From NCBI RefSeq assembly GCF_964204865.1, contig NC_135261.1, forward strand, positions 15,748,001 through 15,812,000: a DNA stretch of 64,000 bases, written 5' to 3'. The position numbers and the translations under genes were made by a program. Each line of letters starts with the position of its first letter. Position 1 is the first letter of the stretch. Below are positions 12,321 to 24,264 of the stretch, one piece after another. The notes below the pieces were generated by a model, which had not been told where the DNA came from, did not search any database, and was given only the letters and a program-made list of their open reading frames with translations. Source of the stretch: Styela clava (taxonomy: Eukaryota > Chordata > Ascidiacea > Stolidobranchia > Styelidae).

Positions 12321-13115
12321 AGGACATAAAAAGATTAAAATAAAAAAAAACATTATATATTATTGGTAAAAATGAAAAAATATACAAACGAGTTACAAAA
12401 AAATATTAATAATTTCGTACGGATTGCCGGATTGGATACCGAATTAGGTAACAGCATCTTGTGAATAAATAAATATCATGTTTTTGTCTATTTTGATATT
12501 TTTATATAAAAATAAAATATAATTAACGCAAACTTGGCATACCGTTTTATTGTATAACTATTGCCTCTGTATGTGTTACTTCTATTCCAACAGCCTAAAA
12601 TTCAAATAACGCGGAATATTTAAATAAATGACTTAACGACACGTCTGCTGGCATTTTAGACTTTGACTGCAAGCCTAATTCCATGTTTATCATTATTTTG
12701 ATTGAACTTTTTTGTGAAATGTATTTTGCGTATCAAAAATAAAATGATGATTGATAAAGACAAAAGTCCGGTTTCGATGGTGACGACATTATGAAACATT
12801 TACCAATTACAAAACTGTATCAAACTTGTATTATGATACTCATGACACTATCTATTATATACTCCACTGAAAATTTTCACAATCTGAACTATTTTAAAGA
12901 CTTCTTGACGGTAATCAATAACCGAATTGCTACGTTATATAAAGATCTGAATGACGTATAATGCTCAGTCTGGCGAATAATGAAGTATAAAAATGGAAGA
13001 AACTGGTTCCAAATTATCTTATGTTCATGCGAGAAATAAAAAAGAAAATGGTTATGTTCTGGTAACCTTGGTCTAACCCTAAGAAACATGATTCAACAAC
13101 TGACGGTCCTAGGAA

Positions 13116-13615
13116 AATTCGCGCTGGAAATTTCGTCGCATAAAAAATCGCCGCAAGAACATTTTGCTGTAAAACAAGTATTTGTGAAAACAAGAGAGAT
13201 ATGCTCAAATATATGGACACGTAGCGCCACCCAGTGGCAATAATTTTGATGACGTCATAGCAAAACAAAAAGTAATAGCCTTCTGGAGAAAAATTTTATC
13301 TTTAACCACTGAAAATATCAAAGCAATTGGTCCAGTATTCGAAGAGAAAAGCGATTTTTTTAAAATGGAGACGGAGACAAATAACAATAACAACAAAATT
13401 TTGAAACGATCGTTATGGCCACCAAACGTGTCCAAAAACAGTTAGGTTTTTGAAGTACCTTTTTATTTAAAAAAGATTCGTTATTTAAGACCATACCCTA
13501 ACTCTACAAACCTAACTGTTTTTATCACAAATACTTGTTTTACAGCAAAATGCTCTTGCGGCGAATTTTCTTATGCGGCGAATTTTCTTATGCGACGAAA
13601 TTTCCTGCGGCGAGA
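13116..13615. repeat. Fold-back structure enclosing a short-repeat copy
   Basis: The left arm (about 13116-13190, containing CTGTAAAACAAGTATTTGTG) is the reverse complement of the right arm (about 13525-13610, containing CACAAATACTTGTTTTACAG). A second inner pair is ACAGTTAGGTTT near 13439 and AAACCTAACTGT near 13508. The arms enclose the reverse-oriented short-repeat unit at 13192-13438. The right arm repeats GCGGCGAATTTTCTTATGCG in tandem. Confidence 0.65.
13192..13438 (-). mobile_element. Short repeat family member (TTGGACACG...CTCTCTTG), reverse
   Basis: Read on the - strand it begins TTTGGACACGTTTGGTGGCC, keeps ACTGGACCAATTGCTTTG, carries TGACGTCA (13250-13257) and ends CTCTCTTG. It is very close to the copy at 9113-9352. 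It sits between the arms of the fold-back structure. Confidence 0.75.
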
Positions 13616-14053
13616 TTTCCTACAGCGAAATTTTTCAGGCATGAGTACTGACAGGTTGGATAAGCTATTACAGACTTGCAACTACGGGAAAGCCTGTGTT
13701 GAATAAAGGTGCGCCCTTCGGTTTTAACCAGTTATGTGTATCTGGACCTCCTGTATTAAAAGTAGCACACCCCTGAGCTGAGTTATGGTACAGAATACTA
13801 TTTATTTATACTGGGTATTTATTCACTTGTATGACAAACGTCGTCAAAATTTCTCAATACATTCAACACGGCTGTCCAGAAGTCATGAAAAATCAGTATA
13901 ATAATATAATATATTGGAAGAAAGCTAAATAGCCAGCTTTTGCAAATACAATTTATACACAACGTGAAATATGCAATGCATGTTACATAATAAAAATTGA
14001 TTACTTCAAATATACAATCAATGCTATCAAATGTGGATTCTACAATCCTATAT

Positions 14054-16199
14054 CTATGTAGCCTTTACTCCGTAGCTCCATTTGGCTTCGTTCCGAATAA
14101 TTTCTCCCATGGTTTTTGCGCCCGCCGTCCAGCGGTAATTGCTGGATCCCAAATCGGTTGACCCGATTTCGATATCCTCAACGGGAACCTCGTTGTTTGC
14201 ACGTACGAAGTAATTCATCGAAATTCTGTCTTTTCTCATATCTAGGTTGTCTGACACGACAACTCGATGTTTCTAGAAATTTCAATTTTGTCAATTCTTA
14301 CATTACGATCTTTTACTTGTTGATGTGGATTTATAACGTCACATAGTTAAAAAAGTCGAACAAAATTCGCCAAGTGCGTACGGCAAAGTGAAATAAGCAT
14401 GTGTATAGGATAGTGTTTTCAGAGTGATTTAACAACTCTTTACAATCCTGATCTTCTTAGGATCGGTATGTGTGTCGGAATGCGATGTCTTCATGACATT
14501 TACATAAAAACATAAATCATGGAATACTGAACAAAAACTGAGTGACGAAACTCTTTACCACTTCCAATTACTATCGAATATTCCTACATATTAGAATCTT
14601 ACACGCTACTTACAATTGCAGGTATCTTTCCTCCTGTACATTTTTGTATTAAATCACCAGTAATAATAAGCATACTATTCGGAACGAATGGGATGTCAAT
14701 ATATTCTTCATTTTTGTCAAGCATCTAAAATTACATTCAAAATTCACAAAAATGGTACTAAACTACGAAAATTGGAAGAAACATAATATTTAAGGATATA
14801 TATCTTGATTAGATTATTAAACTGGTATCAGTCAACAAATAATTCTAAATAAACATTTAATACTCCTCAAATACCTGTAAGCCACCTTGAGTATTCCGAA
14901 ATATAAAAGAAATAAAAGTGAGATCAGTGTGTTCAACAAGTCTACAAGTACCCTGTGGTAGTTTTTGATTATCATCAACTGGTGGATAGTGATTTATCCG
15001 AATCATTGTGTAGTTTCCTGATTGATTCATTCGACTAGTCAGCTTTCTAAAATATTGCCGATCCTGATGAAATAATTTTGAGTAAAACAGTGTATTTTAA
15101 ATAATTGAAATAGATAATATTTTGATATTGATATGAATATTCAAATTTTAAAACTTTTGTCCTCTTAAATCACCTGCAATTGCATTTCTTCAGCAATAAT
15201 ATCCATCATCAAGTTTGCCAGTTTACGCAGTTTTTCTCCTAGTTCTTTAATGTTTTCGGAGAAATCTGGCACGTATTGGTCAGACGGCCAATTCATATTA
15301 GGTAGAGCAAATCCTGCCCCGGTAACGTATAGAGCTTCTTTCCCATTGGGAAGGACGTGTGAAAACTTCCTATTGTGAAAAAAAGAGAATACAATTTTAA
15401 TAAAACAATTCAAATATCATGCTTTTTCAGTCGCGTTGTCAGATCAAATATATCCAAACTAATCAATTTTATGAAAATTATATAAAAAAATTTGGAACAC
15501 ATTGTTGTTAATTAGTATCGCAAATATTTTGTATATATGTGATATAGGTTAGTTTCTGGGAATTCAGCGAGTAAAATTTTCGGAAGTAGCATAATTAAAG
15601 ATAGATATGTTATTATCAGAGTTGCACATATTGCAAATATCATTTCAATTCTATATGATTGCTAAATTATACCACGATTGTGGCCGTAGTGTGATACAGT
15701 GGTGGGTTAAATTTATATACACGAGAATGATTTAGGGTGAACTTACATGTCGCCGTCGAACGGTACATAACCAATGATGTCCTGGTCCATCCGATACTTC
15801 AATTTTATATCGTTATCCAGGCGGAAAAATGTGCTTGCATTTTCAAAAATATCCGTTATTTCTGAACTGAAATAAAAAAAAAGTGAACCATACAGAATTA
15901 GATATTGTCATTATCAGCATTAAGTCCTAGACTGACATAAACTATAGCCATACCATATCACATAGATACTTTTTACGTATGATTAGCAACATTTCAACGG
16001 CTTTATAGTTTAGTAAGTTGTCAGGAATAAAACCATATTACCTTCCAATTCCGCAGTTTTGGATGCAAACATAACCTTTTGTAGATAATGCTTCGTATAT
16101 TTTTCTACTAGCAGCTTTCATACTTTGTTTTGATTTGTCATATTTCTCTGGGCCGCAGTTTTGAAAGTCAACAATTGTGAGCGCTGAGTCGTCAGTCAT
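14054..16199 (-). CDS. 2-oxoglutarate/Fe(II)-dependent oxygenase, isopenicillin-N-synthase-like (copy B)
   Basis: Six exons on the - strand, 5' to 3': 16199-16042, 15866-15747, 15369-15174, 15063-14875, 14724-14614, 14272-14054; 330 residues. Exons 2 to 5 have exactly the lengths of copy A (120, 196, 189, 111). Exon 1 has one extra codon and exon 6 is 18 bases longer, ending EAKWSYGVKAT instead of ECREY. Catalytic residues are kept: H203-x-D205, H260 and R274-x-S276, plus the YPP motif. Substitutions against copy A are scattered and mostly conservative, with no frame breaks, so both copies appear under selection. One change lies in the loop before the third ligand (CTGGK here, CTRGK in copy A). 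Substrate unknown. Confidence 0.9.
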
Positions 16200-16600
16200 A
16201 TCGGTATTCTAGGATTACCTATTGTAACAGTGAATCCAACAAAAAAATTTGAACTCATTAAACGACTTTCACTGTAGCAATGTTTTAATGAATTGATTAA
16301 ACGTTACACGGACATTTCCATGTAGCATGTGGCAATTGAATATTCAATCATAACATGAAACTGAAAAAAAGAAATTTCGTCATGTCATGTCTGTACTGGT
16401 AGAGTGAACAACACGACATACGGTCCAATTATTCGATGATGTATAGTATGTGAAAACAATAGTATAAAACCAGGGTGTTCCAAGCGCACGAGTAATGTAG
16501 CCGCAGTTGTATCTAGCACAACCTCACGGGCCGCAAGCAAAAATTCTATTTTGTATTGATATTTTGAAGATAGTGCTAACGGTAATAATAATACGTATTT
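14054..16600 (-). repeat. Right arm of inverted duplication (pairs with 5105-7716)
   Basis: Exons, introns and upstream DNA mirror 5105-7716. Upstream, ATTGATTAAACGTTACACGG (16292-16311) mirrors CCGTGTAACGTTTAATCAAT in the left arm. Confidence 0.85.
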
Positions 16601-16689
16601 TTCTAGGCACAAGGATATTTATCGCGAGTAGCTTTTCTTTATTTTTTCAAAGCCTTATTGATCCTGGTGATTGATATATATACATATAC

Positions 16690-16860
16690 ATAGACGTCGG
16701 ATATCGTTTCAAGCGCCTTACAGTGAATGCCAAAGTATGTGAATGTCATAGTGTGTATTAGCAAACACGAAAACCTTCAAAATTATAATGGGATAACCGC
16801 AACCGGGGAATTATCCGTTGTCGATAAGCGTCCAAAAACACAGTAATGCACATTATGTAA
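16690..16860 (-). repeat. Outer right block of the inverted duplication (pairs with 2836-2985)
   Basis: Read as reverse complement it gives GACAACGGATAATTCCCC followed by the GAAGGTTTTCGTGTTTG run, matching 2836-2985. It lies only about 90 bases from the gene-proximal block, whereas the left arm has about 2.1 kb between the corresponding blocks. Confidence 0.7.
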
Positions 16861-19674
16861 AATTCTCATCAAATGGAGTATACCGCAAAACCTCTACGGA
16901 CGCATGATATCGCCGGGCGTACGTAACCCGGATAATTACTCAAATTTCTTCGCCCGTTTTCTAATTTAATAACAGTTAATTAACTATGTGATATCGCTAA
17001 TCAGTTTGGGCGGGAATGAGGAGAAGCGCTTCGATTTTCTCAACCAGTCAGTGAGGTGGGTGATGGCGAACGGTTATCTATTTCGTAAAATATTGGGCTA
17101 TTCAACGTAGTCGTTGATTATTTTGACGCAACATTAGGGTAAGCACATGTTTTTTTGATAAATAAAATAGATATATAAAGGCGCTGCTGTAATTTTTGCT
17201 ATTCTTGGTATAATGTTTAATAAGTGGCGAATTATTAAACTTGAGGGGTCCCTAGAATCAAGATTTTGTCGGTCGATAATTGCGGAGTTAATTAAAAAAC
17301 ATAATCTAAAAGGTTGAAGAATGGACCCCCGTAACAAAATCGCAATCACATATATGAAATCCAATTTAAATTTAAATTCAACTCTGCTAAATTTTTATTT
17401 GAAGGTGGGACGAGATTTGTAAAATATTTAGATAAGCATACAAAGTTAACCGATCTAATGAAGCGGGTCATGGTTACCCGAATAAGTAAAACTATTTTTT
17501 CATTTTGCTTTGCTATTTCTTGTTTCACAAGCGTACCGCTGGTGGATGCTAGTAATCTGTTGCATTCATGATGTGGATCGATATCAGTATATAGGTTCCA
17601 GTCACTTACTCTCAACAGTGTTTTAAAAAGTATTCTTATTATTTCTGTTACTACTATGGATATCACGTTATCAACACCTGTTTCGCAGCAATTTTCAGCG
17701 TAAAGCAGTTTGCCTCATTGTACGAAATTGAAGGCATACGCGAAACCTTTTATATGAAACGAATTACATATTTTAATGGATTAAAATTTTGTACATATAT
17801 TTATTTATCAAGTATTCATATTTAGATCTAATACATGCTTTGACACTCATTGCTGTACAAAGAAATATCGACCATAGACTGCTGGAGAAAATAAATTTGA
17901 AACATGACACCAAGTCGCCACACAGGGGTAAATATTACACGTTAATGTTATATAATGGCTAATATACAGCTTATCTGGCCACTGAAGTAGCATATAATCT
18001 CTGGTCTGAGCCTTAGAGATAACCAACCAAAACACTTTAGACTAGCAATATTTACTATGGGACTCTTTTATTTTATGTTTTTAATTTGAAATAGACTTTA
18101 TAAATCGAATCTAATAGGTTCATGTTTACCAACAATCAATGAATAAGTGTATTTTGATATTTTTCTCAGACGTGTTTTAATCATTTGTAGCAACAAAAAA
18201 AAATTGTTTAGGAAAAGATTTAATCCCCTTTAAACAGGGACTCATCAATGCACACCGTCGTGATAATAGGGTACATAATTTGTTTCCCAGACGCCAAAAT
18301 GTAGAAAATAAGAAAAGCTGAAGAATATGTTCAAATGAAGTGCCAAATATTTGCGTGACCTGTTTTTGGTGATCCTAGAGGACCTAGATTGTATTTTTGA
18401 AAATAAATTAAGATTTGTTTCCGAACATTCTTCAATTTCTTTTTTTTTTTGTAACGTAAACCTTTATTAGAGTGTATATCAACGATTCGACAAGCAGTTC
18501 GTCAACTAAACTAATTCAAAACTAATACATCACTGATATCATGAAATTTTGAGACAGGAGTATCGTATTTTATATAGTTATTTGAGTTGATTTCTCGAAA
18601 TCTACTCGGCTTTACAGAAGTTAAATTGCCTTTACCGTGGTACTTAAACGCAGCTGTTGATTTAATAATATTCACTCTGCCAGTGCGTATCTATTTATTT
18701 ATTGTTTTTTATTTGGTTTAATGTTGCTGGAACGTCAAATGTTATTGTTTTATGAGCTCGAGATTGATTGTTGGGAGCAAGGCTAAAGTCACCATTGTGA
18801 AATATACAATTATGTGAAAAGTGTTACCATTGATTATGTTTAACTATTCCCATTATAATTTTCCGGTATATGTGCAACAACAAGATTACCGGAATATTGG
18901 GCCAATTTTTTTTTAAATACTAAAAAGTGATTTATATGATACGAACATTAAAAATAAGTTTATTTCAACACGTGTTTACATTTCCTATACTTTTTACTTT
19001 AGGTTGGGTCACATAAGTTATTCAGGTAAAGCCTTTTTCTTAAGTTGGCAATGAGACATTGTTGCATATGTACAGTGTTTTTCAAAACAGCGCGCCGAGA
19101 TAAAAAAAATCAATACATACAAGTGATAATTTTATCAATGCTTGCAATGGTACATTGAATTTGCTCACGCAATTGACTGGCTCACAGATACTATAGTAGG
19201 CTTTAAATTTTCGTTATACTCTTGTAAGAAGTAATGACTGTAAATGTTATTGAGTTTCCCCTTCAATTGAAATTTCAAGAACGCTAGCTTCCGTAGAAAA
19301 AAATACTCCATCGAACAAGTCTTTATGGCTGGCTCCTGGATTCGTCTTTTTTCTGTTTGTATTTATCTACCCAGTCTATGTTATTTTTGCCTCAAAACAA
19401 AACCACTGAAATGTTGTTACTGCGTATCCGTTAAAATCTGATGGACTTCACTTTATGGTATTTCATATTCAAATTATTATATCCGCTCGGAATACTTTGA
19501 AATGTTACTTTTTTGTTATTTGTATCGGTGCTTCAAATTTTTCCAAATGGACAACTTAAAAGATGGGAACTCATGCGACATTGGCGCACAATAAGAGCAA
19601 TGGAGTTGCAGGAAACAAATAGATAAAAAAAAAAGCACAAATATAACACTCAATTTTAACGTAGGCGAAAAGTA
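16861..19674. other. Intergenic DNA without supported genes
   Basis: AT-rich sequence with scattered short open frames on both strands, none with splice context or recognisable motifs. Confidence 0.5.
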
Positions 19675-20074
19675 CGTGTAAACTTGTGTTTTTGTCACAA
19701 ACAGCAAGTTCGTTGCAATCCAATCGTTTGATTCAGTGCGATTGTCTAAGTCTCATGTTACCAGGTATTCTAATAGTTTGCTGTTCGAATATTTCAATCA
19801 GCCCTCCTCGGTAATTGTTGACTCGATTAATTTTATGTGAATAAACTTGCCTTTTATGTTTTATGTAAATACTAACGTAAATCGTAACTTGGCTGGTACT
19901 TAAGTCTGGTAAAAACGTTTTTGCCCCGCAATGAATTTCGCGATACTAAAAAGGTTAGACACCTACATGAAATATACTATTACCTAACTTTCTAAAACGC
20001 TATTGCTCGTTGAGGCCTCATTCAAACGCTCTGCGGACTCATTTGAGATCGCGGACTCGGGTTGGGAAACATTG
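19675..20074 (+). mobile_element. hAT-like element right end (family shared with 4740-5090)
   Basis: Ends GGGTTGGGAAACATTG at 20074, the reverse complement of a CAATGTTTCCCAACCC terminus. Shares AATCGTTTGATT, TTTTATGTTTTATGTAAAT and GCGGACTCATTTGAGA with 4740-5090, in the same order, with about 90 extra bases near 19935-20020. The left terminus was not found. Confidence 0.5.
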
Positions 20075-20644
20075 TAATAGATACTGGAATGAAGCCAGTA
20101 TGTGTATTTAAATATAATATATATATAATTTAGAACTATCATCCTTCGCGTTCAATTTGGCCACAAACTTAAAGCTGCATTATTTTTTATCATTTTTTCA
20201 TGAACTTTGTAGCGATATACCGAGTTGACCCTATAATATGCCGCCGCAACAATCGTGCAATGTCATTCGGTCTTCTGGCACTGTTGATTCGAGTCGGTCG
20301 ACCGGTTAATTTTATCGAAAGACCACTGCTCATTTGCAACATAATAAGGAATGCCATTGTCATATGGTTAAAAAGTATGACGACCAATATTACCTCGGAT
20401 ACAACTCCCCATTGAAATAGTTGACTTCAAAAACAATTTAATGCGCTATAAATGTGATTTGGCAAACATATGATATCAACGTGTTCGGATTGAATTCTCC
20501 TTATAAACGCTTTTTAAATTATTAGTGAAAATAATAAGTTTGTTTCAGTAGTTTGTACAAGATTCCCATAAGACGTCTTGCTAGATTAACGATAGCAAAT
20601 GGCACAAAATGGTGTCCATTGTCAGTAGTGGATCATGTGCTCCA

Positions 20645-20715
20645 GAGGCGCTGGGTCCAATGGGTCCTGCCCGATGGGTCCAGTCCTATGGCTCCGGTCC
20701 GATGGGTCCAAACTC
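20645..20715 (+). repeat. Imperfect GATGGGTCC tandem repeat
   Basis: Four or five irregular copies of a unit like GATGGGTCCNGTCC inside otherwise AT-rich DNA. A 103-codon open frame runs through it (20635-20946), but I see nothing to suggest it encodes a protein. Confidence 0.55.
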
Positions 20716-22532
20716 GGCAGTGGTCAGTTAGTTTATTTTTATTGCTGTCTTGGCCGAGGAGATTTCAGGGTAAAGAAGTTTGAAATGAACGTAAGAGAAA
20801 AAGTTTGTTTGCTTATCGTTCAATCTTTGAAACCGCTAAAGAGAAGATTTGCGATTGTTTGTACTTTGGCGTCACCGGTAATTAATTGGATAGCTGATAG
20901 AGCTTGTAACCATTCGCGTACGAAAGAATTTGGATTGTTTGTCTAATAGGGATTAGTGCAAGTGAAACGATTCAGATTGTTTTTTATCAGAAGTAATTTG
21001 TCGTCAAGATTAACCTTAATTTTTCTGATGTCTATTATAAGCAAACGAATTGCTTACTCGCCGTGGCAGAAAAATTGCAAGTATTTGCGCTGCGCATTTG
21101 GGTTTTGAAAAACATAACTCGACAATCAAATCAATGGACATGTTGGCATTTGAGTTCGAGTTATGATTTTACATTTTTGCTTTGTAAAATGGATGTAGAC
21201 TTTTAACAAAGGAGTAAAAAAAATGGTAGTGGGACTTTATGGTAGTATTATATTAACTGAATATGAAAATCTTTATACGGCCATAATTTGCAAAATGTGA
21301 AGGATATTCAATGGTCGGCAATGAGAGATTCAAATTATTTAATCGTTCATACTACATGATCGCTGGAAATCACTGGGTTTCAGACATTTTTAGCCATTAG
21401 AAATTAGAATCGGTGTATTAGATTACTCTAATTTTTTGATAGTCAATTATGACTGTTGTTTATCTGTGTGAAAATCATCGTTTATATTTCAGCTTTTTGG
21501 TATCTATGTAGAATCAATACACTAATTTTTGATATTGGGGTATGGGATTTTCAGTGCACATGGTCGTATATTCGAGCTTTCGCATGTATTTTCGGAGATA
21601 AAGATTACTGATTTTTAGGAAGTTGTTTATGTTGGTGTTTACAGAATGTTTGATAGTATGTTTATTATTGTTGCGGAATAGTGCGTCTTTATAATCGGAA
21701 TGAAGGTATTTTGTCGTTTTAATTTCATCTTAATGGGTACGAGTTATATTGTTGGATTTTTTTTTTTTCAGGGTTTATAATCGTATGTTTATATCTTGAT
21801 ATATTTGCACAGAGATAATAGGAATTGGTGGATTTTTGATGTTTCTTACCGTGGTGTTTACATGGAGGTATTTATCGTGTATCGTGAATGTCTATGTAAA
21901 ACAACATTTCCAATTAAGTAATATAAGCAGATATCATAAAATTACTCGATATATAATGCATTTGATAAAAATACTCATTTAAAATTTGCAAGTCATTAAC
22001 ATGAAAATAAATTATCACAAGAGAGCAATGCTCAAACATATCCACACAAAGTACAAAACGCCGTAGCACGTGTAGAGGCAATCTGCCGCAGTGGACTGCC
22101 GCCACGATGTCATAAAAAGTATTCCCGTAATTAAAAATCGAACAGCGCATTTTGAAACCCTCCCCAGCCGGTCGTTCTGGTGCCATTTTACTTTGATTAT
22201 TTGTTTGTCAACCATTAGGCCCTAAAGCTTCACTCGTGGCTTTATATTAGCGTGTGATAGAGCTCTATTAGGCAATATATGTAAAACGCACTCATCTAAA
22301 AAAAAACATTTTTACGCCAAAATTCCGAAATTTCTATTGAACTTGCGAGATTTTGTGTCTAGTAGAGGGTTAATAATTATTCCTAATTAATTAATGTTTA
22401 TTTCAACGTTTTCTTGAGTTATTTTCCAACAGAACAACACCAGAATCACTATTATAGCAAGAATGGTTACTCTAAAATCCACGATTGTATTTACAGAATT
22501 TTCAAGTTCAAGGCTTCAATTGGCAATTTTGA

Positions 22533-22540
22533 TGACGTCA
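22533..22540. promoter_or_regulatory. CRE-like palindrome TGACGTCA in unit 1
   Basis: A perfect 8-bp CREB/ATF-type palindrome within conserved unit sequence, about 2.45 kb upstream of the lipocalin ATG. Also present at 29560, 42711 and 58908. The match is seen; function is inference. Confidence 0.35.
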
Positions 22541-22867
22541 CACCTCTAATTATTAGTCCACACGCCCCCCTCAATGCAAAAAATGTTAATTTTTTCAACG
22601 AAAATGCGCGTAGAAAGATGTAAACATTCTAATGCGCGCCGCTACGCGTGGAAATTACCCTTAATTTTACGTTTTTTTCAGGTTTAAAAAATCTCGATAC
22701 CTCTGCCAAGTATGGTGCAGTCGAAATCATATTTATCAAAACATCACAGTGCCAGGGATGATATGTATGACTGAAAATACATGCTAAACCAATAATAAGT
22801 GATCATTGATTTCCTGTCCGAGTCGCGTCAACAATTTCACACATGTGACTAGCGATTTGGAATTAAG

Positions 22868-23045
22868 TTGAAAATTATACAATGAAGACATGATACAAAT
22901 GTTTCAACGCTCTTGTTTGGAATTTTGAACTAGAGGAATTCATCCTTATCCTTCAAAATTTGATGATAAGATAAAAAAAAATCAGTTCATTGTTAATAAA
23001 TTTAAATAAAAATAAAGTGGTTTGGTGTTTTGGGGGGTGGATATC
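22868..23045 (+). repeat. Relic of lipocalin 3' flank upstream of copy 1
   Basis: Matches 26805-26950, the flank downstream of the same gene. Shared blocks are ATTATACAATGAAGACATGA, AACTAGAGGAATTCATC and the GATAAGATAAAAA run, then TTAATAAATTT. Equivalent blocks lie upstream of copies 2 (29895-30072), 3 (43068-43240) and 4 (59262-59435). The simplest reading is that a lipocalin copy once preceded this one in a shorter tandem array. Confidence 0.75.
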
Positions 23046-23509
23046 ACAGTACATTAGAGCAGTGGTCGGCAACTTTTTTTCAAGTGACGGACCGGTAAAG
23101 TCTGACCAAAAGCCTATGCAATAAGTTATACGCATCAGGAAATTTATGTTGATTGTTGACAATATACTAAAAACGACGGTGATGCTATTTAATCCGATAT
23201 CTGTATTTGTTTGATGACTATCAACTGTATCCATATTCGAGATATGGTCGACATTGACACACGAAACGGGTGGTTTCTTACACTTCGATATTTCGTTTTT
23301 GTAGTAATCAATATTGAAAACCAGGCCTCACATTAGTAAGATTTCGAGAAAGTTAACAATGCCTGTATCATTTTGTTGGGGAGATCTTATTCGGACTGAT
23401 GAGAGACATTCTTATATGGGCGTAGAGAAAACAATTTACCCAGCAATATTGCGACATACTGACATGGCATTTGTTTATAAAGTCAGACATACTGCTCAAT
23501 AGTGTTGTG

Positions 23510-24264
23510 CAGTGATCAGCAAACTTCATGTACTTGCGGACCAAATATATACATTACCGGTAGCGCGCGGGCCGCAATATTACATTAATTAAACTTCAAA
23601 TTCTGACGCATTCGCATTACTGCCCTTGCTCTGTTGAAAGCCTGTCCCAATGAGATGTGTATGTGTCGTTTTTTTCAATATATTATCCAACAATACATTG
23701 TTTTTATTTACTTAATATCAATGTAAAAGATGATGTTTTTATAACAACTTGTCGTCCAAATGATGATCTGACAAGCGAGTACGATATTTAATCTAAGTGG
23801 AATGCATTTCAGATAAAGCTGCTCAAGGCCATATGTTCTTCCGAACGTGCAAATTACACGTTTTGCACTGTCGCACAGATTACCTAGTCCCGGGTTTTCG
23901 ACGACTCGTTTCGTAACGAGTTTAACATTGAAACCCTTAACAACTGCGAAGCTGACTGGGCATATAGAGCAAACCGGTTTTTGAATGCGCAAGAAAGAAA
24001 AATATTTAACCGTTCAAGCACTTTGAAATGCTCGAGCCTCATTTTCAAATTTTAAAAATTAAAATTAACTCGAACGACATACAACTGACGCTACTTGTAA
24101 CATACCAAGCGCCGTACAGCAGCACTTGTCACCACATAAATCCGTGTAGAGACCATAATAAATTTGGGATCAATTTTTGTTTTATGTATTAAATGTCGGG
24201 TCGTTCGAGGGCCGCAACAAATTAGTACGCGGGTCGCATTTGGCCCGCAGTTTGCCGACCCCTG
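23510..24264 (+). mobile_element. Nested hAT element, 755 bp (unit 1)
   Basis: Left end CAGTGATCAGCAAACTTC and right end GCAGTTTGCCGACCCCTG are imperfect inverted repeats. Flanking octamers GTGTTGTG and GTGTTTGT differ at the last positions, as in an aged target duplication. It holds the broken transposase piece at 23738-23992. Confidence 0.7.
23738..23992 (-). pseudogene. hAT transposase C-terminal (hATC dimerisation) relic
   Basis: The - strand reads CTFGRTYGLEQL (23815-23870). In a shifted frame it continues LSEMHST*IKYRTRLSDHHL, then DDKLL (down to about 23740). This matches the FGSTYxCEQxFSxMxxxKxKYRTRLTDxHL pattern of hAT transposase C-termini. A frameshift and an in-frame stop break it. 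It is the dimerisation region only, so it is not functional. Confidence 0.75.

Noticed and set aside
17346-17666. 106-codon - strand frame
   Set aside because: No motif, no acceptor or donor arrangement with neighbours, and composition typical of AT-rich noncoding DNA.
20190-20415. Overlapping frames on both strands with Arg-rich - strand translation
   Set aside because: Both strands are open over the same bases, no family is recognised, and no flanking exons are seen.
21914-22215. 90- and 66-codon frames repeated at 28941, 41453, 42095, 57650 and 58292
   Set aside because: They are simply the palindrome arm read in both orientations and several frames. Coding on both strands of the same repeat is not credible.
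22414-22623. 69-codon frame conserved in all four units (NHYYSKNGYSKIHDCIYR...)
   Set aside because: Conserved only because the whole unit is duplicated. Variation does not favour silent changes and there are no splice or family signals.
23396-23440. CTGATGAGA motif as a possible hammerhead ribozyme
   Set aside because: No properly placed stem II and GAAA core. The same failed for CTGATGG near 36308 and CTGATGAGC near 10036.
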